From Anaerosoma sp034007245 (lineage in GTDB: Bacteria; Actinomycetota; Coriobacteriia; Anaerosomatales; Anaerosomataceae): a stretch of 31,042 nucleotides of DNA. Below the pieces are notes generated by a model. That model was not told the DNA's origin, made no database searches, and worked only from the letters and a program-made list of their open reading frames with translations. Each line of letters begins with the position of its first letter. Within the stretch, counting starts at the first letter, position 1. Where the stretch lies: contig JAVERH010000010.1 in NCBI GenBank assembly GCA_034007245.1, positions 1 through 31,042 on the forward strand, written 5' to 3'. Made by a program: the position numbers and the translations under genes. Below, one piece after another: positions 10,501 through 18,391 of this stretch.

Positions 10501-12838
10501 ACTTGATGTCCCATGAGAAGTTCGCTACATCGGTAGGGAACCGCACGGTGTACTCATTCGCGTCGACCGGGCTTCCACTTGCGTCATAGACCGTAACGTC
10601 GCCCTTCGAGAACGCCTGCAGCTCGCCATTGAACGTTTTGGGAGTCACCTGTATCGAGCACTGACTGATGTCTCCGAGAGCAACTCCGTAAGCGATATCG
10701 AAGACTTGTCCTGAGTAGTTGCCAATGCCGATGATCGAGCATCTGTACGGCTTCTTATCGGAGTCTCTGACCGTCACTGTCCGAGCGCCTGGCTGCGGAA
10801 TGACCCTGAAGTCGGCCCCCTGGACGAGTGTTTCATCGTTGTAGGTCACGCTGAGAACAGGGACTGGATCGTAGCCCGAGGAGTACGGAGCATAAGCGGA
10901 CTGCACCGCCGTGACCGTATCAGTCGTGAGCTTGGCTCGCTCGTCGTCTCTCATGGAGGACTGCGTGTTGAAGATCGGCCATACACTGACGGATCTATCG
11001 ATGACGTAGTAGAGGCTCCAGTCGGTGAGGCATACAGGGGCGTTGAGCAGCCCCACTCCCGCCGAACTCTGAAGGATATCGGAGGAGAGCGACCCCGTGT
11101 CCACAATGGTGCCGTAGTCGCGACCCACCGGGCTGTAGACGCCCGCCGGGGTGGGCTGCACCGTGCCGTTCAGGAAGTAGCAGCTGTGCACGTACCCGTT
11201 GTTCTCGCCGATGATGCCACCAGGACGGTCCCATCCGGGCGTGAGGACATGTCCCGTGTTGTAGCACCCCCATATCTCGGGTGCGGAGGGGTCTACCGGA
11301 CTGTCGATACTCTCCGTGATCTCGTTGTAGCCACGATCCACGAAGTCCTCGCTGCAGTCGCCTCCTACGTGACCCCCGACACCTACGATGCCGGCCATAT
11401 AGTAACCGCCCGACCATACGGTCCCATCGGGAGACACGAAGTAGTTCTGGATATCCCCGCTGTTGTAGCAGTACGATATCTCGCTCGTGCCATAGGTTCT
11501 GCCGACGATGCCAGCACCAGATGGCTTGTTCCAGCGGGTAGCCCGGATGAAGCCCCTGTTGTAGCACCCCGTGATCGACGTATTCGAGCCTGACTTGCCG
11601 GCGATGCCACCCACGCCCATCAGCCCGATGACGTCGGGCGCATCGGGATCGTTATTCCTGGTGTTCTGGTTGTAGCAGTTCGAGACCACAAGTCTGTCGG
11701 AGGCGATAGCCGGATGCTCGTCAGAGACGTACCCTCCTTGGACTCCGTCGCTATACACGACACCGGCGATGCCCCCGGTCCCCTCGCCATTCGCCGCCAC
11801 GATCAACGCGTCGTTGTAGCAGTTGTCGATACTGCCCATACACAAGCCCACGAGACCGCCGACGGCATACGAGTGGGAAGCTAGAGGTTCCCCGAACTCA
11901 TCGAGTCCACAATCACCGGCAGTCTCTACTGAGATAGTGCCGGTGTTGTAGGAGTCCGTCAGATCTCCGCCGTGGGTACCGGCGGCACCGTCCGCACCCA
12001 CCACACCCGCAAGGCCTCCCACGTGTGTGATCACTGCATTCAGGCCATGTGCCTGGGCGTCCACCGGAGTGGAGACGCCCAACTGTCCGATGAAACCGCA
12101 TCCTGTCACATCACCTACACACACACCTGCTAAACCACCGATATCGGTGATGATCGTGTACTTCCCGGGAGTCGTGGCGACGTCGCTCTTCACAGTCACC
12201 GAAGCCGCGCTCGTGCAGTTCTCGATCGCACCGTTACACATGCCAACGAGCGACCCGACGCACTCTACGGTTTCCGTACTGTTCGCGGTCAGTCCGACAT
12301 CTATGACGCATGAGCCGAGGAGCTCCACGTTCTTGATGACGGAGTCTTCGCCCGTCACGCCGAAGAGCCCGACATCGTGTGCATCTTCGTACACGCCTAG
12401 GGACAGACTCGAGATCTGCACGTTGTTTCCATCGAATGTGCCGTTGAAGGGATGTTCCGCAGTACCTATGCGCTCGTCGTCCCCCCACCACAAGAGGTTC
12501 AAGAAGCCGATCGGGGCGGAGACCGTCACGGTCTTTCCCGTGAAGTCGTCCTGCGGGATGAGGACGCCCTCCGAATCAACCGCAGTACCGGCAACGATCT
12601 GCGCTAAGCCGATCAACCCGCCAGTCGAGGTGATTGTGAGTTCGGCCGTATCAGACTCGTACCATGACGTACTGGGAGCCAGAGTCGCCGCATAAGACGG
12701 AGCCGGAACGCTCGCACATAGTGCGACGATAAGCGTGATGGCAGCGGCTCTCGCCCAGAGTGGCATCCCTGCCCACTTTGCGCAAACGGCCAGTCTGCTA
12801 CACGAACTAAGACTCCATGTTTGTAGCCCTCGCTTCAT
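7574..12838 (-). CDS. Giant GLUG-repeat surface protein with three CWB2 domains
   Basis: The product has 1754 aa from the ATG at 12838, preceded by GGGTGAG; the frame is open to 12883, and a Met at 12766 is another possible start. A long N-terminus leads into the signal core AAAITLIVALCASVPAPSYA, cleaved near residue 51. From about 120 to 600 there are repeated GLUG-like units with the patterns VGGLAGV, VGGLVGL and GGIAGK, often followed by CYN. Further on, three related segments read LVQGADFRV, LLEGRDYTIAYENN and LAEGEDYTIAYD, the first two followed by GIGNY(S/T)G; they form a repeated beta-sandwich-like module. Three CWB2 repeats lie at about 1440-1754 and closely resemble those of the LRR protein (WIVDESG, ATGRNFPDA, LLLFDD). 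It is the first gene of the surface cluster. The role is inferred as cell-wall-attached adhesion or ligand binding. Confidence 0.9.
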   Translation of the reverse strand: MKRGLQTWSLSSCSRLAVCAKWAGMPLWARAAAITLIVALCASVPAPSYAATLAPSTSWYESDTAELTITSTGGLIGLAQIVAGTAVDSEGVLIPQDDFTGKTVTVSAPIGFLNLLWWGDDERIGTAEHPFNGTFDGNNVQISSLSLGVYEDAHDVGLFGVTGEDSVIKNVELLGSCVIDVGLTANSTETVECVGSLVGMCNGAIENCTSAASVTVKSDVATTPGKYTIITDIGGLAGVCVGDVTGCGFIGQLGVSTPVDAQAHGLNAVITHVGGLAGVVGADGAAGTHGGDLTDSYNTGTISVETAGDCGLDEFGEPLASHSYAVGGLVGLCMGSIDNCYNDALIVAANGEGTGGIAGVVYSDGVQGGYVSDEHPAIASDRLVVSNCYNQNTRNNDPDAPDVIGLMGVGGIAGKSGSNTSITGCYNRGFIRATRWNKPSGAGIVGRTYGTSEISYCYNSGDIQNYFVSPDGTVWSGGYYMAGIVGVGGHVGGDCSEDFVDRGYNEITESIDSPVDPSAPEIWGCYNTGHVLTPGWDRPGGIIGENNGYVHSCYFLNGTVQPTPAGVYSPVGRDYGTIVDTGSLSSDILQSSAGVGLLNAPVCLTDWSLYYVIDRSVSVWPIFNTQSSMRDDERAKLTTDTVTAVQSAYAPYSSGYDPVPVLSVTYNDETLVQGADFRVIPQPGARTVTVRDSDKKPYRCSIIGIGNYSGQVFDIAYGVALGDISQCSIQVTPKTFNGELQAFSKGDVTVYDASGSPVDANEYTVRFPTDVANFSWDIKYSHPWARGTRETLAASTVRWYPGEYVEGASMAVNDRVDNAYPMIVGATNTSNYQGEMICAWNLISPVDLAKDFDVETVTLGGRVWYWDAVKGQLYQKDSHGDPITDESGDVVYGMEVTYTGEMIKPTVQAVYEADVSSPLYGRDIGDILIDATGKPSESLGSVGDYRYVYGLLGEVAETGRSADEKNTEASTDEFCASVCVRSNTGGDCSGYFVIPFSIEPADIAGCTVSAPDQLWTGSEITPVEITFNGMTLLEGRDYTIAYENNTDVGIASFTVAGIGNYTGGCSGTYLIVDADALSIAVDASTLVEAGEKSYVTTVSDADGRHVSFSEAGARVTVEVVGTAMRTVRARAIDASGTVISIEPTAAAQSNTLFAGAFTMPDSAVTVRLEYAVVFSVYEQAGKAPAVLRKDYTGAELLDATKRQQRDFYGYLYRDSSTGVWSVIGTDQAFRDHEILDVIEDWDAKHRDAKSKIVISADGVQTDVTRYFNSDTRYYFFGDYPSKLNIGTRKSQYLATLGFVTHSREVAPEERADVTLASVEAMALADTAATDICDIAPVFLCGMSDLEFKTLTNSTEERFVENVDSVTLAYRGDLGQASIKLDSSDKVVSVTDVQGVTLAEGEDYTIAYDLCANTVTIAAPEGSEHYTGSRTESVPSATIAGATRYDTAAQIAAAAYPDGAAEGVVACGGNFPDALSASALAGLVDGPILITTPTVLSDQAARAIDDLGIVRVTIVGGTSAVSTAVEQTLKATLGDENVVRIAGDTRYGTALAVYEASRDRTEPLGDTAIVARGYGKTGFADALSISPYANVSASPIFLAGQGGTLDVDSLAAIKGGAFRRVVIVGGTSVVSGEVEAALKAIFGTDGVIRIAGSNRYATSAAVARWIVDESGVGSCYERLSIATGRNFPDALSGGVLQGRRRSTLLLFDDEVAASEDVLLLLDDISPRITSVTFLGGSTAMPDSAKSAVRHALGWE

Positions 12839-13157
12839 CGGAATCTCACCCGCATCCCCCCGAATGCTCGTGATCCTCGACAACCGTCGATCCAGAGAGC
12901 CCGGGCCTCACTCTCCGATTCATCGAGCTACCCATCCCCCCACAGGCAGGCAGCCGATCCAACATGTTAAGCACCCTAACTTATTTCTTAGGCTGACACC
13001 GTACACCTCCTCAACCCCAAGTACAACATCGGAAAACGAAGGACTAAAATACCCCGGGACATCGGTACGAGACGGCCTCACGGCCTCGGCCCTGTGTCCA
13101 AGTGGGTAGGGTGGATGTGATATCTGAGTGTGTCAGCGTTACAGCGAGATGCTGTCG
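12839..13157. other. Intergenic region upstream of the surface-protein cluster
   Basis: About 320 bp without a convincing gene. It separates the stop of the ABC permease from the start of the GLUG/CWB2 gene, both on the minus strand, so it must hold the end of the first transcript and the promoter of the second. The middle is locally AT-rich (12960-12992 and 13030-13055) compared with its surroundings. The only clear structure I see is the pair of overlapping inverted repeats at 12966-12992. I see no rho-independent terminator with a T-run. Confidence 0.6.
12966..12992 (-). promoter_or_regulatory. Overlapping inverted repeats, possible operator
   Basis: GTTA-N7-TAAC (12966-12980) and CCTAA-N8-TTAGG (12975-12992) overlap in an AT-rich patch about 130 bp before the surface cluster. 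The half-sites use the TTAGG/CCTAA words that also occur in DtxR/IdeR iron boxes, but the order and spacing do not match that consensus. A regulator site is plausible; its identity is not established. Confidence 0.3.
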
Positions 13158-14822
13158 CTAGTCCTTCTCCCTGACATCCCGGCGCTGGAACAGCGGGAAC
13201 GACACACCGATCAGCACAATCGCGATCGCGACCAGTACCAGCACGTTACCCCAGTCCAACCCGCTGTTGAGCGGGTCGCCACCCAGGTAGTAGTAGAACG
13301 GCGAGAGCTTCGAGACGCCGGACATGCTATCGCTGATCGCTCCGATCGAGTTCAATACGTGCAGGCCCACCATGACACCCGTCGCACCCCAGACCGCGGC
13401 GCCCTTCCGTCCCGTGCCGGAGCCGATCGCCAGCGCCAGCGCGCCTCCCACGATCCCCAGCAACGTCAGCAGTATGCAGGTGGCTGCGATGTTCCACGTC
13501 GACATCTCCAGTTCGGCGAGCGCCGAGCCCAGCACCGTTCCGGCAAACGCCACCACCCCGACGATCGATGCGTAGAACACCATGGTCCAGGCCTTCTCCA
13601 CGATGATGCGCGACCGCTTGATCGGGTTGGCTAGTAGCAGCCCCATAGTGCGCTTGGCCTCTTCGCCGGCGACTGCGTTAGCACCCACCGCGATAGTGAC
13701 GAGCATGACCATGATCGGCGCCATCATGCCGAACGTCTCGATCTGGAAGAAACCTTCAGGAGTGCTCATATCGCCCCCGCCAAAGAACGCGAAAAGCACA
13801 TCCATGCCCTCCGGGAGCTGTGCAAGCATGTCCATCGCCGACCTGGGCAAAGCAGTATAGAACGGGCCGAGGATGAGCTGGACGAAGAACATGTACGAGC
13901 AGGCCGATACCAACGCGATCTGGTGTTCGGAGGCAGTCTTCAGCCAGATGGACGAGACTCTGGAAGAGCCCGCCAGGCGATCGGCGAGCTTCCTGGTCAT
14001 GGGGTTCTGGCGAAGACGGTCAACCATCGTAATGCCCACCGACTGGCCCCTGAGATCCCGGCGGAGAAAGCCGAGGAGGCCCACGATAGCAAGGATGGCC
14101 GAGGCTCCGAGCAGCAGCCCGACGTGACCCCAGTCAACGCCGTTGTACAGTGGCTCGCTGCCGTTGAAGTAATACCAGGGGAACAGCTTGGCCCACTCAT
14201 CCCCACCATCGATCAGCGGCAGGAGGCCGGCACCGAGAAACCCGACGACGAGCACACCCGTACTCGCTCCGACGGCGGCTCCCCGTCTCCCTGTAGCCGC
14301 ACCAACGGCCACTGCAAGCAGTCCGTAGAAGATCGTGCTTGCGAACATGTGCGTGCTCAGCGCCCCTAGATCGAGATCACCCAGAGCGATATCGAGCATA
14401 CTGGCCGTACTGGCACTGATCGCCCATGTGACCAGCGTCGCAACGGCACTGAACAGCACCAGTGCGAGCACTTTCGATATGAACACATGGCTGCGACTCT
14501 TGGGGTTGGCAAGCAAGAGGCTGAGCGTTCCCTGGTGCTCCTCCCCGGCGATCGATGCGGCACCCATGGCGAGTGCCATCGCTGCGAACGTTATCGAGCC
14601 ATAGGTGCCATAGACCGCGCTGATCGACAGCCCTCCGGCGTCCATGCCGGGACGCAGACCGATGAGGGTCCTGTACGCCTCGGGAAACGTGTCGAGTAGC
14701 GAGAGATCCAGCCCGGAGTACGCGACCAGCCCGAGCCATACGAACAACCAGATGGCGACGACGGCGATCGTCCATCCGACCCAACGGTCACGGATCGTCT
14801 TGAGAAAGACACTGCCCAGCAT
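13158..14822 (-). CDS. ABC-2 type transporter permease, internally duplicated
   Basis: The protein has 554 aa with about 12 membrane helices in two homologous halves. Paired landmarks are AGEEHQGTLSLLLANP with AGEEAKRTMGLLLANP, ATGRRGAAVGASTGV with GTGRKGAAVWGATGV, and FPWYYFNGSEPLYNGVDWG with SPFYYYLGGDPLNSGLDWG. This is one polypeptide doing the work of an ABC-2 permease dimer. Its ATG overlaps the stop of the ATPase gene by one base, so the two are translationally coupled and almost certainly form one exporter. The substrate is not indicated by sequence; permeases of this type commonly export drugs, peptides or lipids. No regulator gene is adjacent. Confidence 0.88.
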   Translation of the reverse strand: MLGSVFLKTIRDRWVGWTIAVVAIWLFVWLGLVAYSGLDLSLLDTFPEAYRTLIGLRPGMDAGGLSISAVYGTYGSITFAAMALAMGAASIAGEEHQGTLSLLLANPKSRSHVFISKVLALVLFSAVATLVTWAISASTASMLDIALGDLDLGALSTHMFASTIFYGLLAVAVGAATGRRGAAVGASTGVLVVGFLGAGLLPLIDGGDEWAKLFPWYYFNGSEPLYNGVDWGHVGLLLGASAILAIVGLLGFLRRDLRGQSVGITMVDRLRQNPMTRKLADRLAGSSRVSSIWLKTASEHQIALVSACSYMFFVQLILGPFYTALPRSAMDMLAQLPEGMDVLFAFFGGGDMSTPEGFFQIETFGMMAPIMVMLVTIAVGANAVAGEEAKRTMGLLLANPIKRSRIIVEKAWTMVFYASIVGVVAFAGTVLGSALAELEMSTWNIAATCILLTLLGIVGGALALAIGSGTGRKGAAVWGATGVMVGLHVLNSIGAISDSMSGVSKLSPFYYYLGGDPLNSGLDWGNVLVLVAIAIVLIGVSFPLFQRRDVREKD

Positions 14823-15727
14823 CAGGCACCTGCCGTCTCGTCCTGGTAGTACGTGAGGAATATCTCTTCGAGGTCTGCCGACTGCGTGCTGATGTCCACG
14901 ATGTTGTAGCGCCCCTCGACTGCCCTGAGGAGCGCGCCCATGTCACCGCCGAACGTCATCACGACGTGGTGGTTCTGCGCCCGCACCTCGGTCACACCCT
15001 CGACTGACTCGAAGACACCCACGTCCACGGGTGCATCGAGCTCGATCTCGACTTGCCGCACCGCCTTTGCGCGCAGCGCCTGTACCGTCTCGAGTGCGAT
15101 CAGGCGACCGTGCCTGATGATGCCGACGCGATCTGCCACTCGCTGCACCTCGGAGAGCGTGTGGCTCGAGAGGAACACCGTGCGGCCCTCATCGGCTATC
15201 TCGCGCATCATCTTCTGGAGTTCGCGCTGCACGAGTGGGTCGAGACCCGAACTCGGCTCATCCATGATGATGATGTCGGGCTTGCTCATGAACGCCTGGA
15301 TCAGCCCCACCTTCTGGCGATTGCCCGAGGACAGATCGCCCACCTTCTTGGTGAGATCAGCGCCGAGACGTTCGGCCAGGACCTTCACGTACGACGTGTC
15401 CACGCCGCCGCGAAGGTTGGCGTAGTAGGTGATGGTATCGTTGCCGGTGAGCTTGGGATAGAGCGCAAGGTCCCCCGGCAGATAGCCGATACTCCTGCGG
15501 AGCTTCAGAGCATCAGTGTGCGAGTCCATACCCAGGATGGTCGCGGTGCCGCATGTGGCCCGTATCTCATCCATCATGGTGCGGATGGTTGTCGTCTTAC
15601 CTGCACCGTTGGGGCCGAGGAATCCGAAGACCTCGCCCTTCTGGATGTCCAGGTCCAGGTCGTTGAGCGCCTCGACCTTCCCGTAATGCTTGGTAAGACC
15701 CTTCGTGCAGATCGCGCACTCGCTCAT
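14822..15727 (-). CDS. ABC transporter ATP-binding protein
   Basis: The protein has 301 aa from the ATG at 15727, preceded by GAGGGGAG; the longer open frame upstream is non-coding shadow across the YhhN gene. All nucleotide-binding motifs are present: Walker A GPNGAGKT (38-45), the signature LSSGN (132-136, ending in Asn-Arg rather than Gly-Gln), Walker B IIIMDEP (152-158) and the H-loop SSHT (187-190). A C-terminal domain of about 80 aa follows, ending in the EEIFLTYY motif typical of DrrA/CcmA-type exporter ATPases. It energises the duplicated permease encoded immediately downstream. The 68-bp gap to the YhhN gene suggests co-transcription with it. Confidence 0.93.
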   Translation of the reverse strand: MSECAICTKGLTKHYGKVEALNDLDLDIQKGEVFGFLGPNGAGKTTTIRTMMDEIRATCGTATILGMDSHTDALKLRRSIGYLPGDLALYPKLTGNDTITYYANLRGGVDTSYVKVLAERLGADLTKKVGDLSSGNRQKVGLIQAFMSKPDIIIMDEPSSGLDPLVQRELQKMMREIADEGRTVFLSSHTLSEVQRVADRVGIIRHGRLIALETVQALRAKAVRQVEIELDAPVDVGVFESVEGVTEVRAQNHHVVMTFGGDMGALLRAVEGRYNIVDISTQSADLEEIFLTYYQDETAGA

Positions 15728-15795
15728 GGTGCTCCCCTCGAAGCTCACTGGACGACCGAAGCCCCAGTCGGTGATGTCGATATCCAGGGTACGCT

Positions 15796-16449
15796 TTAGG
15801 CGCACGGCCCCGCGAGGCTGAGCGCGATCAACGTCTGCCCCGCGTAGTAGGCCGGCAGCCCGATGAACTTGTTGGCGAGCATAGGCTTCCCAAAGCGCTG
15901 TCGAGCAACTGCGATGTCCGAGCCAGCGACGAGCAGGACCCCGAGGGCGAGTAACCAGGCACGGTGCGTGATCCCGGCGGCGGTCCCTGTGGCCATCATC
16001 ATCGTGATGATCACGACATACACGCCCACCGGGACACGCATCGGCTCTGGAACGTGGTGGTTCAACGATATCCACGACCTGCCGGCGACCAGCACCATCG
16101 CCGAAGCGGTCATCGCCAGGACGATGCCATCCGTACCGAGAAGTATGAACGCGACCGCATACACCGTGTGGGCGACAGCGAAGAACATGAGCCCGACGAG
16201 AAAACCCTTCTTGCCGCGCACGGTCAGCGCCACATCTCCGACCGCCGAGAAGACGAGTGCGCCGAGCGCCACCCGGCTCCACACGGCATCCATCGCACCT
16301 GCGACCAGCGCCGTGCCGATGAAGGCGAGCGATGCGATAGTTTTGGAGAGAGCATAGGCACGGGGCATGTCAGCGCGGACAGAGGCAAGCGCCCCCGCAA
16401 CGCCAAGCGCCGTGAGGAGCATGAACAGGGCAGTCGGACTTGTCAGCAC
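15796..16449 (-). CDS. Lysoplasmalogenase, YhhN/TMEM86 family
   Basis: The protein has 217 aa with about eight membrane helices covering almost its whole length, normal for YhhN proteins. Diagnostic stretches are LVFSAVGDVAL, FFAVAHTVYAVAF, VYVVIITMMMATG, VAGSDIAVARQRF and LPAYYAGQTLI. The conserved acidic residues D in GDVAL and GSDIA match the proposed active-site aspartates of the family. Characterised members hydrolyse the vinyl-ether bond of lysoplasmalogens. Plasmalogens are common in anaerobic bacteria, which would fit this kind of host. Position in an apparent operon with an ABC exporter hints at envelope-lipid handling, but that link is inference. Confidence 0.88.
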   Translation of the reverse strand: MLTSPTALFMLLTALGVAGALASVRADMPRAYALSKTIASLAFIGTALVAGAMDAVWSRVALGALVFSAVGDVALTVRGKKGFLVGLMFFAVAHTVYAVAFILLGTDGIVLAMTASAMVLVAGRSWISLNHHVPEPMRVPVGVYVVIITMMMATGTAAGITHRAWLLALGVLLVAGSDIAVARQRFGKPMLANKFIGLPAYYAGQTLIALSLAGPCA

Positions 16450-16503
16450 CAGAATCTCCCCTCGATACCGGGCTCTGCGACGTTGCCCGCGAGAACAGTG
16501 AGA

Positions 16504-17013
16504 CTACGGCACATCGTACTCTGCATAGCCCCCGTCGATGAACTGGCCGTTGCTCCAGGTCAGGGTCTTCGACTGGGTGTATCCGAATCCATTGCTGATG
16601 GTCAGTACATACTCGCCATCCATCTGCGGCGGATCCTGAACGTTGAGATTCTTGGAGAAGAAGGGGGACTCGTAGAAGCGATAATCCTCTTCGTACTCAG
16701 CAAGCGAGTCGCAGTCCCAGCGGACAATATCCCTCCAGCTACTACGTGGATTCTCCATCGTCACCGAATACCGTCCACCATCGAGCATGGCCTCACCAAA
16801 GGTCAGTTTGACCCGGTATATCTCGCCTTCGGCGAGACGTGAGTCCCGTGCTCTGGGTTCTTCCCGGTCCGGTTCTGTCACGTTCTGGGATGCCGGAGAA
16901 CCGTCATCATCCCCTATCCAGGAGATCTCGAAGTCCCCGCAACCCAGGGAGAAGAAAGCGATCAGGATGATGAACACAAACGCTGCTCTGATCCGGGATC
17001 GCTTCTTCGACAT
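16504..17013 (-). CDS. Small lipoprotein of unknown function
   Basis: The product has 169 aa from the ATG at 17013, which has GGAGG just upstream; the longer frame to 17364 runs antisense through the divergent gene and is not credible. The N-terminus MSKKRSRIRAAF, hydrophobic core VFIILIAFF and lipobox SLGC (Cys about 24) mark a lipid-anchored exported protein. Asp-rich residues follow the Cys. The rest looks like a compact beta-rich domain with no motif that I know. It lies 54 bp upstream of the YhhN gene on the same strand and may share its transcript. Confidence 0.8.
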   Translation of the reverse strand: MSKKRSRIRAAFVFIILIAFFSLGCGDFEISWIGDDDGSPASQNVTEPDREEPRARDSRLAEGEIYRVKLTFGEAMLDGGRYSVTMENPRSSWRDIVRWDCDSLAEYEEDYRFYESPFFSKNLNVQDPPQMDGEYVLTISNGFGYTQSKTLTWSNGQFIDGGYAEYDVP

Positions 17014-17071
17014 GGCTATCCTCCGTTGCGCCGGGGCGCTTTCCGATATACAGGATGATATCGAATTGCTA

Positions 17072-17083
17072 CCCGTAAACGGG
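17072..17083. promoter_or_regulatory. Inverted repeat CCCGT-AA-ACGGG in a divergent promoter region
   Basis: A perfect 5-2-5 palindrome lies in the 91-bp gap between the divergent lipoprotein gene and the HTH gene, 22 bp before the HTH start. Cro/C1-type regulators often bind such short palindromes at their own promoters. The site is seen directly; its use is inferred. Confidence 0.35.
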
Positions 17084-17104
17084 AGGTAAGACGCTCGGCC
17101 CGAC

Positions 17105-17647
17105 GTGCCCGTCACACCCGGTGAGGCGATCCGCGAGATACTGGACAACCGCAGTATCACCCGAATGGACTTCGCGGTTCGCCTGGGCAAGAGCAAGAAG
17201 CCTGTGAGCCAACTGGTCAATGGGAAGGCCTCGCTCACCCACAAGACAGGCATCGAGCTGGAACGGGGCCTTGGGGTGCCATCCTCGTTCTGGAACGCTA
17301 CGGAGGCGCGGACCGAGTGGGCAGGCTCCTTCCCGCTCAAGGAGATGGTCAAGCAGGGCTTCATCGCGCAAGACGCCGGACCCGCGGAAGTGCTCGACTA
17401 CTTTGGCGTGTCGTCGGTGGACGCATACAACGATCACCGGGACGCCCCCCGACGCCTGGCCAACCGCATGAGTACCGCCTACACCGCCTACACCGCCGAC
17501 ACACCGGCGATAGCAGCGTGGCAGACCAGCGTGCTCGCATCCGCGAAGACCGTCGGCATCGCGCCCGGCATTGTAGTGGAGCAGCTGCAAAAGGACGCGA
17601 TCGTGCCATACAGGCAGATGAACGACCTGAAAGAGCCGCCTGACTAG
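17105..17647 (+). pseudogene. XRE/HigA-type HTH protein, likely internal-deletion remnant of an HTH-ImmA peptidase fusion
   Basis: The 180-aa frame starts at a GTG. Residues 4-65 form an HTH of the HigA type (PGEAIREIL, LGKSKKPVSQLVNGKASLT, ELERGLGVPSSFWN). Residues 75-140 match the linker of the larger HTH plus ImmA/IrrE-peptidase proteins as I remember them (PLKEMVKQGFI, VLDYFGVSSVDAY, AIAAWQ). The end, GIAPGIVVEQLQKDAIVPY (151-169), resembles the extreme C-terminus of the same proteins. The ~200-residue metallopeptidase core with its HExxH motif should lie between these parts and is absent, with the junction near 141-150. So the frame looks like an in-frame deletion. It may still bind DNA as a short regulator. 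It lies just left of the cassette array, on the opposite strand to it. Confidence 0.55.
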
Positions 17648-17770
17648 GGGTAATAGAGACTCCCAGCCGCTCAGCGAATCCACAGGATATTCCCAGCAAA
17701 CTGTAAGGGTATGATGCGAGAGTCGGCACTAAAGAAGCGCGGATAGGCCGACCTCCGTGGCTACCGAGAA

Positions 17771-18235
17771 TCAGACTCGCACCAGCTCATCGCCATCCCG
17801 ACTCAGTCCGGCACGGTTCGCAAGCATCGAGAGGAACACTTCCCTGTCGTCGGGCGAGATCATCGTGGACGAGAAGATACCGGGGCCAGTGCGGATCGCG
17901 ATGCGATCGATCGAAAGAGCCGGGGAGCTTAGTGGGTTCCGGGTGGGTGACACCCGCTCGATCCTGTCTAGCCCGACACGCACGCGGAACACGCCGAACC
18001 TGATCACGAGCTCCTCCGAACCAATCCCATAGCGCACGGGAATCACGAACAGGCCGTAGAGCACGCCTACAGCCACACAGCCGATGGCTCCGACGAGAAC
18101 ATCCTCACCACTCGAGCATGCGAGACCGGAACTGAGGATTGCCAGCGAGACTAGTGGGGCCACAAACAGCAGCGGCCGGAGCCACCAGTCAATCTTGGAG
18201 CGGAACCAAACGAGATCGTCTGCCACGTGCTCCAT
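17771..18235 (-). CDS. Membrane protein with bacterial PH-like domain
   Basis: The protein has 154 aa. FRSKIDWWLRPLLFVAPLV opens a first membrane helix (about 18-36), and a second runs from about 48 to 67. The C-terminal half contains YGIGSEELVIRFGVFRVRV followed by IERVSPTRNPLSSPALSID, the pattern of the small bacterial PH-like family (bPH_4 type, YdbT-like). The ATG at 18235 lies 34 bp after the core box of the attC-like site at 18269; an in-frame GTG at residue 4 has a better GGAG spacing. I read it as the most downstream recognisable cassette of the array. No clear attC follows it. Function unknown. Confidence 0.75.
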   Translation of the reverse strand: MEHVADDLVWFRSKIDWWLRPLLFVAPLVSLAILSSGLACSSGEDVLVGAIGCVAVGVLYGLFVIPVRYGIGSEELVIRFGVFRVRVGLDRIERVSPTRNPLSSPALSIDRIAIRTGPGIFSSTMISPDDREVFLSMLANRAGLSRDGDELVRV

Positions 18236-18268
18236 CCCTTCAGCGGCTACATCATCCCGCTGGGCGCG

Positions 18269-18391
18269 GCCTAACGTCTTTGCGCTTCAGCCGCAAACCG
18301 AGGCGCATAGCGACTCGACAATCCTGGTATCGCATGCCTTGGTTTGCCAGTGTCGAAACACTTGTTGCGCGGCGGGCAGTCGAGTCTAGAT
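18269..18391 (-). other. Degenerate attC site
   Basis: The left core GCCTAAC (18269-18275) is followed by GTCTTTGCGCTTCAG. Inner arms GCAAACCGAGGC and GCCTTGGTTTGC pair with one mismatch. The right core is eroded: TCTAGAT (18385-18391) stands where GTTAGAT is expected, and the TAG stop of the minus-strand gene (18386-18388) lies within it, as in other cassettes here. An alternative right end is GGCAGTC at 18375. Probably a poor recombination substrate today. Confidence 0.6.

Noticed and set aside
12966..12992. A DtxR/IdeR iron box
   Set aside because: The half-sites are similar words but the order and spacing do not match the consensus as I know it; kept only as an unnamed operator candidate.
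14822..16282. 486-codon frame suggesting an N-terminally extended ATPase
   Set aside because: The extra 185 codons run through the YhhN gene in another frame; the ATG at 15727 has a strong ribosome site and begins the ABC domain.
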